From contig CAIWFH010000162.1 of the NCBI GenBank assembly GCA_903911925.1, forward strand, positions 1 to 33,550: a stretch of 33,550 bases of DNA, in the 5' to 3' direction. The DNA is from an uncultured Acidobacteriaceae bacterium. GTDB lineage: Bacteria; Acidobacteriota; Terriglobia; Terriglobales; Acidobacteriaceae. Below are positions 9,006 to 16,237 of this stretch, piece after piece. The number at the start of each line of letters is the position of its first letter. Position 1 is the first letter of the stretch. The translations under genes and the position numbers were made by a program. Below the pieces are notes generated by a model. That model was not told where the DNA came from and ran no database searches. It saw nothing but the letters and a program-made list of their open reading frames with translations.

Positions 9006-9782
9006 ATGAGCATTCAACTTTTTGATCTTGCAGGCAAAGTCGCCGTTGTCACCGGAGGCACTTCTGGAATTGGCCGGGCCCTCAGCCTCGGCCTCGCCGA
9101 CGCCGGCGCCGACGTGATTGCAACCGCGCGCCGCCAGCAACAGGTCGACGATACCGCCGACGCAATCGAGGCTAAAGGCCGCAAGACCCTGCGCCTTGCT
9201 TCCGACGTTAGCGATCGTGCCTCGATTGAAGCCTTGCTCGCCGCGGCGGTTGAAAAGTTCGGCAAGGTCGACATTCTCATCAACTGCGCAGGTCGCACCA
9301 AGCGCTCGTCGACATTGACCGTCCCCGAAGAAGAGTGGGCAGCGATCATGGACACCAATCTCACCGGCACTCTGCGCGCCTGCCAGGTCTTCGGCAAACA
9401 TATGCTCGTGCGCGGTTATGGCCGCATCATCAACATCGCATCACTCACCAGTTTCGTTGCGATGATGGAAGTAGCCGCCTACGGCGCCAGCAAGACTGCC
9501 GTCATTTCCCTAACAAAGTCGCTCGCCGTGGAGTGGTCCAAGAATGGCGTCACGGTGAACGCCATCGCTCCCGGCGTCTTTCGCACCGCTCTGAATTCTG
9601 CGTTGCTTGACGGCACGCCGCGCGGCCAGGAACTCTTGATGCGCACACCCATGGGCCGCTTCGGCAAAACCGAAGAGCTGGTCGGCGCCGCCATCTTTCT
9701 TGCCTCCGACGCCTCTGCGTTTGTAACCGGACACATACTCGCCGTCGATGGCGGCTTTCTTGCCAGCGGCGTCAATCAATAA
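9006..9782 (+). CDS. SDR-family NAD(P)-dependent oxidoreductase (gluconate 5-dehydrogenase-like)
   Basis: A 258-residue classical short-chain dehydrogenase. TGGTSGIG (16-23) binds the cofactor, NCAG lies at 93-96, and the catalytic set is Asn118, Ser146, Tyr159 (YGASK) and Lys163. The VNAIAPGVFRT segment and the C-terminal FVTGHILAVDGGFLASG are typical of the branch that contains gluconate 5-dehydrogenase and 2-deoxy-gluconate 3-dehydrogenase. The ATG at 9006 has GGAG six bases upstream. It probably oxidises or reduces a hydroxyl of the sugar acid brought in by the preceding permease. The substrate assignment is inferred from the neighbours and overall resemblance only. Confidence 0.88.
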   Translation: MSIQLFDLAGKVAVVTGGTSGIGRALSLGLADAGADVIATARRQQQVDDTADAIEAKGRKTLRLASDVSDRASIEALLAAAVEKFGKVDILINCAGRTKRSSTLTVPEEEWAAIMDTNLTGTLRACQVFGKHMLVRGYGRIINIASLTSFVAMMEVAAYGASKTAVISLTKSLAVEWSKNGVTVNAIAPGVFRTALNSALLDGTPRGQELLMRTPMGRFGKTEELVGAAIFLASDASAFVTGHILAVDGGFLASGVNQ

Positions 9783-9809
9783 GAACGCTCGGCACGTCGA
9801 GAGGCTTTC

Positions 9810-11117
9810 ATGCAGATGAAAACCCAATTCGCATTCGGCAAAACGGGCATCGAGATTTCCCTGCCCGATGGCTTCGAGTACCAGTTCATCAAGAGCCGGA
9901 CTGCCCCGGCGCTGGCCGACGCGCAATCCGCCATCGCCGCCGCCCTCGACAATCCAATCGGCTGCAAGCCCCTTTCGGCCATGGCCGCCGGCAAAAAGTC
10001 AGCAGCCATCTCGGTCTGCGACATCACCCGGCCAGCTCCGAACTCCGTAACCCTGCCGCCGCTTCTCGCCCGTCTCCACCAGGCCGGAATCCCCGTCGAA
10101 GGCATCACCATCCTCATCGCTACCGGCCTTCATCGACCTGCAACTGCACAAGAAATCGAACGTATCGTAGGCCCGAAAATCGCTTCAACCTACCGCATCG
10201 TCAACCACGATGCCAGGGCGCTCGCGCAGCACCGCAGCCTTGGGTCAACACGCCGCGGAACCCCGGTCTACATCGACGAGCGCTTCGTCGCCGCGGACCT
10301 GCACATCACGCTGGGATTCATCGAACAGCATCTGATGCTGGGCTTTTCAGGCGGGCGCAAACTCATAGCTCCTGGCATTGCCGCTCAGGAAACCATCAAG
10401 GTCATCCATTCGCCATCCTTCATGCGCGAACCTTTGGCAATCGAGGGTTCAATCGCCAACAACCCACTCCACGCCGAACTCCTCGAGATAGCGGCCATGG
10501 CCCGTCACGATTTTCTTCTCGACGTAACACTGACGCAATCGAGAAAAATATCCGCGGTCTTTGCCGGCGATCCAGTGGCAGCCCACGCGGCCGGCGTCGA
10601 GTTCATCAATGCTACATCGCTCGAGCAACTCCCTCAACCGGTGGATGCGGTCATCACCAGCGCCGCGGGCTATCCCCTCGACCTGACCTTCTACCAGTCA
10701 ACCAAGGGCATTACCGCCGCGCAGCACATCGTTAGACCCGGAGGCGGAATTCTGCTCGTCGCAGAGTGTGCCGAGGGAATCGGGTCGCCCGAGTTTGCTG
10801 CCAAGCTTCAAAACTTCTCTGGATACCAGTCCTTTCTCGACGAGATTCGCGAAACACCCGTCGTGATCGACCAGTGGCAATTGGAGAAACTCGCCCTTGC
10901 CGGCCTGAAGCACAAGCTCGTGTTCTATACGCCTGGCGCCTCGCTTTCGCAGCTTGGCAGCCTCTGCACTCAGGCCTTTGACAACCTGAATAATGCCGTT
11001 GCCTGCTTGCTCAGTGGTCTTCCTCCCGGAGCAAGAGTTGCTCTCGTGCCGGAAGGCCCCTACACATTTGCCCGCGCAGAATTGAATGCTGTGACGGCAG
11101 GCGGCGTGACCGCATAA
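9810..11117 (+). CDS. LarA-family nickel-pincer-dependent 2-hydroxyacid racemase/epimerase
   Basis: A 435-residue protein with the residues characterised in Lactobacillus plantarum lactate racemase LarA, even at the same numbering: Asp71/Arg74 in DITRP, His108 in ATGLHRP, His174 in IEQHLMLGFSGGRK, Lys184 (the residue that anchors the nickel-pincer nucleotide) and His200 (the nickel ligand). The family interconverts the C2 stereochemistry of 2-hydroxy acids, and members acting on substrates other than lactate are known. Here the flanking sugar-acid permease and SDR suggest an aldonate-type epimerase rather than lactate racemase. The cofactor-making genes larB, larC and larE are not in the window, so they must lie elsewhere if the enzyme is active. 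It starts 27 bases after the SDR gene with GAGAGG upstream; ATG 9816 is an alternative start. Confidence 0.85.
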   Translation: MQMKTQFAFGKTGIEISLPDGFEYQFIKSRTAPALADAQSAIAAALDNPIGCKPLSAMAAGKKSAAISVCDITRPAPNSVTLPPLLARLHQAGIPVEGITILIATGLHRPATAQEIERIVGPKIASTYRIVNHDARALAQHRSLGSTRRGTPVYIDERFVAADLHITLGFIEQHLMLGFSGGRKLIAPGIAAQETIKVIHSPSFMREPLAIEGSIANNPLHAELLEIAAMARHDFLLDVTLTQSRKISAVFAGDPVAAHAAGVEFINATSLEQLPQPVDAVITSAAGYPLDLTFYQSTKGITAAQHIVRPGGGILLVAECAEGIGSPEFAAKLQNFSGYQSFLDEIRETPVVIDQWQLEKLALAGLKHKLVFYTPGASLSQLGSLCTQAFDNLNNAVACLLSGLPPGARVALVPEGPYTFARAELNAVTAGGVTA

Positions 11118-11153
11118 GCCAACCATAGTTACGAGGTCCGAAGGGGTTCACAA

Positions 11154-12374
11154 GTGAGAATCCAACTGACGTTCGCCGTTTGTCTTGCTGCTTCATTGTT
11201 TGGCCATGCGCAGTCCCCAGCCGCAACTCCGCCCGACGCCATTCAGTCTTACCTTCAGCCCTTGGCAAGCAATCACACCATTGCGGGTGCCGTCACGCTG
11301 GTCGCGGACAGAGGGCGCATCGTGTATTTGAAAGCCACCGGCTACCGTGATCTGGGAACCAAAGACCCCATGGCCGAGAACGCATTGTTTTGGATTGCCT
11401 CAACATCCAAACCCATGACCGCTTCTGCCCTGATGATGCTTGTCGATGAGGGAAAGGTCAGCCTCGACGACCCGGTCGAGAAATACCTCCCTGAGTTCAA
11501 AGGCCAGATGGTTGGCCCCCGGCATCCGGATGCTGCAACCAAGGATCAGGCGGCGAGCGCTCCAAGCCAACCCGTCAAGCTCATCGCAGCCAATCACCCC
11601 ATCCGTGTTCGCGAAATTCTCAGCCACACTTCCGGTCTCCCCTTCCGTTCGGCTGCGCAGCCCGCCGCGCTCGACCTGCTCCCGCTCAAGGACGCGATAC
11701 GCTCGTACGCCCCAGAGCCCCTGCTCTTTCAGCCCGGCACCGACTATGACTACTCCAACGAGGGCCTGAATACGGCCGCGCGCATCATTGAAGTTGCCAG
11801 CGGAATCTCCTACGAGCAATTCATGCAGGAGCGGCTTTTTGATCCGCTGGGGATGAAAGATACCACGTTCTGGCCAAGCACCGCGCAAATCTCAGGTATC
11901 GCAAAAACCTACAAGCTGGATGCAACGACAAAAGACCTGAACGAAGTCAATATCAGCCAACTCACCTACCCGCTCGACGACCAGACGCATCGCTTCCCCA
12001 TGCCCGCAGGCGGCATCTTTTCAACCGCCACCGATGTGTCGATATTCTGCCAGATGCTTTTGAACGGAGGCACATTCCAGGGCAAGCGATATCTCTCTAA
12101 ATCCGCCATCCACGAAATGACCAGCCAGCAGAACGGCGGCTTCGGCGGGCACAGTTACGGCCTTGGCCTATCGCTCGACAAGGGAAGTTTCGGCCATGGC
12201 GGCGCATTCAAGAATGCGATGGAGATTGACCCCGCAACCGGCAGGATTCTCGTCTTCATGGTTCAGCAGGACGGCCCCTGGGGAACCGCGGACGGTGAAG
12301 CCATCGTCCCGACCCTGAAGCAGCTTGCCGACAAGTTCGTTGTCTCACAATCTTCTGCTTCGCAGCCGCACTAG
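11154..12374 (+). CDS. Secreted serine hydrolase, beta-lactamase/penicillin-binding-protein fold
   Basis: A 406-residue protein from a GTG start with AAGGGG upstream. Residues 1-20 are a signal peptide ending in GHAQ. The three motifs of the serine beta-lactamase / class C penicillin-binding-protein fold are present: Ser83-Thr-Ser-Lys86 (SxxK, nucleophile Ser83), Tyr200-Ser-Asn202 (YxN) and His348-Gly-Gly350 (HxG). Such proteins act as esterases, D-aminopeptidases or carboxypeptidases more often than as true beta-lactamases. It begins 36 bases after the LarA-family gene, so it may share its transcript; one possibility is an esterase or lactonase that releases the hydroxy acid, which is a guess from position only. 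Confidence 0.88.
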   Translation: MRIQLTFAVCLAASLFGHAQSPAATPPDAIQSYLQPLASNHTIAGAVTLVADRGRIVYLKATGYRDLGTKDPMAENALFWIASTSKPMTASALMMLVDEGKVSLDDPVEKYLPEFKGQMVGPRHPDAATKDQAASAPSQPVKLIAANHPIRVREILSHTSGLPFRSAAQPAALDLLPLKDAIRSYAPEPLLFQPGTDYDYSNEGLNTAARIIEVASGISYEQFMQERLFDPLGMKDTTFWPSTAQISGIAKTYKLDATTKDLNEVNISQLTYPLDDQTHRFPMPAGGIFSTATDVSIFCQMLLNGGTFQGKRYLSKSAIHEMTSQQNGGFGGHSYGLGLSLDKGSFGHGGAFKNAMEIDPATGRILVFMVQQDGPWGTADGEAIVPTLKQLADKFVVSQSSASQPH

Positions 12375-12395
12375 CCAGGTTCATTGAATAAGAGA

Positions 12396-12475
12396 CATCA
12401 TGCTGAGCGGGTTCTCCGTCCGCTCTGTCAGGCTGAGCGAAGGGCTTTTCAGCCAAGTCGAAGGACCTCCAACTG
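12396..12475. repeat. Degenerate copies of a CTGAGCG...AGTCGAAGGACC dispersed repeat
   Basis: The gap after the serine hydrolase contains CATGCTGAGCGGG, then GGCTGAGCGAAGGG and AAGTCGAAGGACC, with a small hairpin GGCTGA/TCAGCC. This resembles a short intergenic repeat phrase that I recall being common in Acidobacteriota and other soil bacteria. Only these adjacent degenerate copies are visible here. The rest of the gap up to 12646 shows nothing recognisable. Confidence 0.45.
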
Positions 12476-12646
12476 TCTTCTCGCTTCCCCCGCCCAAAAC
12501 TGGGTGAACAGGCCCCTTTCCTGCAAGCGCCATTTTCGAGATCTTGATAGCATGAGCCTGCCCCCATTTCCAATCGGCTCCTAAATCCGTTAACCTGAAT
12601 GAACACGGCCCTCCAACCACCCCATCAGGAGCCCCCAATCCCCAGC

Positions 12647-13705
12647 ATGAACGACTCCGCCGCCCGCCTGCTTTCGCTTGCCTTTCCCGCCGAGTTCATC
12701 CCCGGCGCGCGCTCGGCCGTCACCACCTGTTTGCGCATCGCTCCTGACGAGAAAGTCACCCTCATCACCGACCGCGAAACCGCGCCAATCGCAGCCGCCA
12801 TCGCCACCCAGTTGGCCGCACTCGGCTGCCCCTGGAACGCATTCATTCTTGAAGACCTCGTCCCTCGCCCGCTCGGCGACATGCCCGCCGCGGTCCTCGC
12901 TGACTTGGAGACATCGCAGGTCTCGATTTTTGCCGTCCAGGTGCAGCCCAACGAACTCCACTCCCGCATGCAGATGACTGACGTGGTCAACCGCCGCCGC
13001 ATGCGCCACGCACACATGGTCAACATCACCTCCGAAATCATGTGCCTGGGCATGCGCGCCGACTACGATCTCGTTGACCGGCTCAGCCAGCAGGTGCTCG
13101 ACCGCGTCCGCCGCGCCACAAGCATCCGTGCCACTACTGCCGCCGGAACCGCCATAACCGCCGGCATGAACCCCAACTACAAATGGTTCAAGACCTCCGG
13201 CATCATCTCCCCTGAAAAATGGGGCAACCTGCCCGGCGGCGAGTGCTTCACTTCACCTGGGGAAGTCAACGGAACCTTCGTCGTGGACGGTGTCGTCGGC
13301 GACTGGCTCTGCGCCCGCTATGGCCTGCTGGCCGCCACGCCGCTGACCATCCAGATCGCCCAAAACCGCATCGTCTCCTGCACCAGCCAGAACAAACAGC
13401 TTGAAACCGATTTCTGGGCCTACACCCACACCGATGAGAACTCCGACCGCGTAGGTGAGTTCGCCATCGGCACCAACATCGGCGTCGAGCGCGTCATCGG
13501 CAATATTCTGCAGGACGAGAAATTTCCTGGCATCCACATCGCTTTCGGCAATCCCTACGGCGAGCACACCGGCGCCCCCTGGCGTTCCGGGACGCATATA
13601 GACGTGGTCGGCCTGGGCTTCAATATCTGGCTTGAATCTGGCGCGGGTCCCGATCAAGTCACGGAACAGATCATGAGCGAAGGCCGCTTCCTCATCTCTG
13701 CGTAG
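12647..13705 (+). CDS. M29-type (aminopeptidase T-like) metallopeptidase family protein
   Basis: The protein resembles the M29 aminopeptidase family, which also contains the dihydroxypyridine dioxygenase NicX, so a peptidase role is likely but not certain. Start: ATG 12647 has AGGAG 15 bases upstream; ATG 12599 is also in frame but lacks a ribosome site. The preferred product is 352 residues. An N-terminal alpha/beta domain (PDEKVTLITDRETAPIAAAIATQLAALG) precedes the metal-binding half, which shows NLPGGECFTSP (Glu ligand), VGEFAIGTN (Glu) and GNPYGEHTGAPWRSGTHIDVV (His and Asp ligands). No signal peptide is visible, so it is probably cytoplasmic. A terminator-like hairpin follows at 13745. 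Confidence 0.78.
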   Translation: MNDSAARLLSLAFPAEFIPGARSAVTTCLRIAPDEKVTLITDRETAPIAAAIATQLAALGCPWNAFILEDLVPRPLGDMPAAVLADLETSQVSIFAVQVQPNELHSRMQMTDVVNRRRMRHAHMVNITSEIMCLGMRADYDLVDRLSQQVLDRVRRATSIRATTAAGTAITAGMNPNYKWFKTSGIISPEKWGNLPGGECFTSPGEVNGTFVVDGVVGDWLCARYGLLAATPLTIQIAQNRIVSCTSQNKQLETDFWAYTHTDENSDRVGEFAIGTNIGVERVIGNILQDEKFPGIHIAFGNPYGEHTGAPWRSGTHIDVVGLGFNIWLESGAGPDQVTEQIMSEGRFLISA

Positions 13706-13744
13706 AATCAGTCAAACTTCCCAAATACAGGTTTCCGACCTGAA

Positions 13745-13774
13745 GGCGGGCGCAAGAAAGCCCTCGCGCCTTTT
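13745..13774 (+). terminator. Putative intrinsic terminator after the M29-type gene
   Basis: A GC-rich imperfect stem (GGCG-GGC ... GCC-CT-CGCC, loop GCAAGAAA) is followed directly by TTTT. It lies 40 bases downstream of the M29-type stop codon and would end the plus-strand transcription unit. Confidence 0.55.
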
Positions 13775-13896
13775 CCACCTTCGAGCGCGCTAAAACTTGC
13801 ACAGAAGCCCCTCTGGCAGTGTAGGGTGGTCAGTTGAGACTCTGCGGAACTAAGCCGCCGTCAACAAATGAGGGTGTTCGTGGATTATGCGCTAGC

Positions 13897-14014
13897 TAGA
13901 GCGGTTCCAGAATTCACGTGCCCTTTTGAAAACAGTAAAAGGTGCCATTTTCTTGAGGAAAAATGGCACTCAGCAGCGACTGTTTCGGGGTACAACAATT
14001 CTGGAACCGCTCTA
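13897..14014. mobile_element. MITE-like nested palindrome flanked by TA
   Basis: A 118-bp element is bounded by a perfect 18-bp inverted repeat (13897-13914 and 13997-14014, TAGAGCGGTTCCAGAATT and its complement). Two further inverted repeats lie inside: AAACAGT/ACTGTTT (13930-13936, 13979-13985) and GTGCCATTTT/AAAATGGCAC (13942-13951, 13960-13969). Both ends carry TA, which matches the TA target duplication of IS630/Tc1-type transposons. No transposase is encoded. It sits 52 bases before the TAT-exported isomerase gene, so it could also influence that gene as a large hairpin. Confidence 0.6.
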
Positions 14015-14065
14015 CCGCCCAAAAGCTGCAGCCTTCCAGAGTGAAAAACCAGATTGGAGCTTACG

Positions 14066-14992
14066 ATGAATCACATGTCACGCCGTACCGTATTGAAGAC
14101 TGGCGCTGCCACAGCCGCGTCCGTGGCCCTCATGACCGCGCTGCCCAGGCAACTCCATGCCAAATCCCTGGCCAAGTCCACCGGCATTCAGCTTTACACC
14201 GTAAACAAGGAATTGATGGAGGACGTTCCCGGGACCCTTGCGAAGATTGCAGCCATGGGATATCGGAACGTGGAAAGCGCCGGAACGGCCGGAAAGAGCG
14301 CGGCGGAGTTCCGCAAGGCTCTGGATGCGGCCGGCCTGAAATGCCCCAGTTCGCACATGTTCCCAGCGCCGGGCCAAAGCACCGCGCAGGTCTTCGATGA
14401 CGCAAAGACTCTCGGCTCGGAGTACGTTGTGGGCAGCGTGCAGATCAAGACCGAAGGCCTCAAAAGCATTGACGATTACATCCGGGTGCTTTCCGCGCTC
14501 ACCCTGGATGATTACAAGCGCATGGTTGGAACCCTGAATGATCTGGGTACCCAGGCCAAAAGCGCCGGACTCAGGTTCGCCTACCACAATCACAATATGG
14601 AGTTCCACAAGTGGGAGGATGGCCGCACAACCTATGACATTTTGATGGCGGGAACCGATCCTTCGCTGGTGAAGATCGAGCTCGACTGCGGCTGGTCAGA
14701 CCTGGGCGGCGTGCCGCCTCTTGAGATCTTCAAAAAATACCCGGGCCGAGTGAAGATGCTGCACATCAAGGATTTTGCAAAGACGTCCCATCCTTTGACC
14801 GAACTCGATATCAAGCAGATGCCCGAGCCCACCGAACTCGGCAAGGGCCACATCGACTACAAGCCGATTCTGGCCGCGGCTCCGGCGGCAGGCGTCGAGC
14901 AGATCTTTGTCGAGCAGGAGCCTCCCTTCCTGCACTTCACGGTTTGGGAAGCGGCCAAAGCCGACTACGACTACCTGCAGTCGATTGCCTAG
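14066..14992 (+). CDS. TAT-exported sugar phosphate isomerase/epimerase-like TIM-barrel protein
   Basis: A 308-residue protein from an ATG with TTGGAGC upstream. The N-terminus MNHMSRRTVLKTGAATAASVALMTALPRQLHA is a twin-arginine signal peptide, so the folded protein is exported. The mature part is an AP-endonuclease-2-like TIM barrel: GIQLYTVNKELMEDVPGTLAKIAAMGYRNVE, RFAYHNHNMEF, KIELDCGWSDLGG, VKMLHIKDF, and a late acidic residue in IFVEQEPP. These His, Asp and Glu positions match metal ligands of xylose-isomerase-like enzymes. TAT-exported members are common in Acidobacteriota and Bacteroidota and are thought to process sugars in the periplasm. The substrate is unknown. The gene lies between a MITE-like element and two strong hairpins. 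Confidence 0.86.
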   Translation: MNHMSRRTVLKTGAATAASVALMTALPRQLHAKSLAKSTGIQLYTVNKELMEDVPGTLAKIAAMGYRNVESAGTAGKSAAEFRKALDAAGLKCPSSHMFPAPGQSTAQVFDDAKTLGSEYVVGSVQIKTEGLKSIDDYIRVLSALTLDDYKRMVGTLNDLGTQAKSAGLRFAYHNHNMEFHKWEDGRTTYDILMAGTDPSLVKIELDCGWSDLGGVPPLEIFKKYPGRVKMLHIKDFAKTSHPLTELDIKQMPEPTELGKGHIDYKPILAAAPAAGVEQIFVEQEPPFLHFTVWEAAKADYDYLQSIA

Positions 14993-14995
14993 AGT

Positions 14996-15025
14996 CCTGC
15001 CGTTGGTCCTCGGATCAACGGCAGG
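14996..15025. repeat. Perfect 10-bp inverted repeat after the isomerase gene
   Basis: CCTGCCGTTG (14996-15005) pairs with CAACGGCAGG (15016-15025); extra pairs inside extend the stem. It lies four bases after the stop codon but has no T-run, so it is a Rho-dependent mRNA-end hairpin or a repetitive palindrome rather than a classical terminator. Confidence 0.6.
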
Positions 15026-15036
15026 GTGCCGAGTGC

Positions 15037-15062
15037 CCCAGGTCTGGATTCTCAGACCTGGG
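15037..15062. repeat. Palindrome of the CCCAGGYCTG family, copy 1
   Basis: CCCAGGTCTG (15037-15046) pairs perfectly with CAGACCTGGG (15053-15062) around a GATTCT loop. A second copy with the same core and a GATTTT loop lies at 20050-20085. Confidence 0.7.
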
Positions 15063-15109
15063 ATGCCTCCCCACTGCCCTGCACGCCACACAGGAGAGCA
15101 ACCGAAATC

Positions 15110-16213
15110 ATGAACATCAAGCTGGTTGGTTCGGCCCATGTTGCATTGCTCGTTTCGGCGTTTGCTTGCGGCGCGCAGAATCAACCGCACCCCGTTTTGC
15201 CGCCTGTCCCCGCGCCGCAGGGAGTGCCCCAACCGGGCCCAATGACTGACGCGCCCTACATTCCCACCACAATTCTGCCGGGCGGCATTGTGTTGACCTT
15301 GTATCCCCCGAACTCGCCGTTTTTGAACATGATGCGGGTTCACGAAGCCGAGAAGTACAACCTGAGCCAGGCAGCGCCGGGGCGCATTAACAACATTGTC
15401 AATATTCACAATCCTTCAATTGAAGTGCACACCGTCGATGCCGGCATCAACACCGGCAGCGCGGTGATCCTGGTGCCGGGCGGCGGACATAAAACGCTGG
15501 GCGTGGGAGGGGAAGGCGCAGACTTCGTTTCCTTCTTTGCCAACTACGGCGTGAACGCCATCATCCTGCGCAACCGCCTGCACAGCGACGGATACGACGT
15601 GCCCACCGATGCGACATACGATGTGCAGCAGGCCATTCGATTGGTGCGGGCGCATGCCGCGGAGTGGAAGATCGATCCGGCCAAGATTGGCGTAATGGGT
15701 TTCTCAGCCGGTGCCGAACTGGCTTCGGGGGCAGCTGTTTTCTACGACAGTTTTGACAAAAAGAACAGCGGCCCAGACGATGCGCTGGCTGGCATTTCTT
15801 CGCGGCCAGATTTCGTGGCGCTTGTCTATCCCGGCCCAACGCCTTTTGCGCCCAATCGCACGGCTCCGGCCATTCGTCGCGATGTTCCACCGGCGTTCTT
15901 AATCTGTGCAGGGTCGGACGATCAGATCCATGCGCTGTGGGCCGATGACTATTTCAGGGCCATGCTCTCGGCAGGCGTACCAAATGTCGAGATGCACATC
16001 TATGGCAACGGCCGCCATCCCGGCGACCCGCTGCGCGATGGCAGCCACATGAGCGGCGGCCTCACCGACCGCAATGGCACCCCCTTCGGTACCTGGCAGT
16101 TCCGGCTTATCGATTGGTTCCGCGATTTGGGTTTTCTGGGCAAGTCAGGCGTGGAAACCAAGGCGGCCCGGGATGTTGACTTCTTCGTGCATCAACCAGT
16201 CGCCCCGCGGTAG
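15110..16213 (+). CDS. Secreted alpha/beta hydrolase, acetylxylan-esterase-like
   Basis: From the ATG at 15110 (AGGAG 13 bases upstream) the product is 367 residues with a signal peptide through about SAFACGAQ. An open frame extends upstream to 15026 but reads through palindrome DNA and is not believed. The domain begins near residue 115 with VILVPGGGH (oxyanion region), followed by the nucleophile elbow GVMGFSAGAEL with Ser199, the acid in ICAGSDDQIH, and the His region NGRHPGDPL or SHMSGG. This is the esterase-lipase group often annotated as acetylxylan esterase or dienelactone-hydrolase-like in polysaccharide-degrading bacteria. It probably removes acyl groups from sugars outside the cytoplasm. 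Convergent with the DUF5916 gene, 24 bases away. Confidence 0.83.
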   Translation: MNIKLVGSAHVALLVSAFACGAQNQPHPVLPPVPAPQGVPQPGPMTDAPYIPTTILPGGIVLTLYPPNSPFLNMMRVHEAEKYNLSQAAPGRINNIVNIHNPSIEVHTVDAGINTGSAVILVPGGGHKTLGVGGEGADFVSFFANYGVNAIILRNRLHSDGYDVPTDATYDVQQAIRLVRAHAAEWKIDPAKIGVMGFSAGAELASGAAVFYDSFDKKNSGPDDALAGISSRPDFVALVYPGPTPFAPNRTAPAIRRDVPPAFLICAGSDDQIHALWADDYFRAMLSAGVPNVEMHIYGNGRHPGDPLRDGSHMSGGLTDRNGTPFGTWQFRLIDWFRDLGFLGKSGVETKAARDVDFFVHQPVAPR

Positions 16214-16237
16214 CGCAGCCCGTGCACCAGGCGCGCA

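Noticed and set aside
13963..14400. Plus-strand open frame overlapping the MITE-like element and the isomerase start
   Set aside because: It is out of frame with the well-supported TAT isomerase gene and starts inside the palindrome.
15026..15109. Upstream extension of the alpha/beta hydrolase
   Set aside because: The extension reads through the palindrome at 15037-15062 and would bury the signal peptide; the ATG at 15110 has its own ribosome site.
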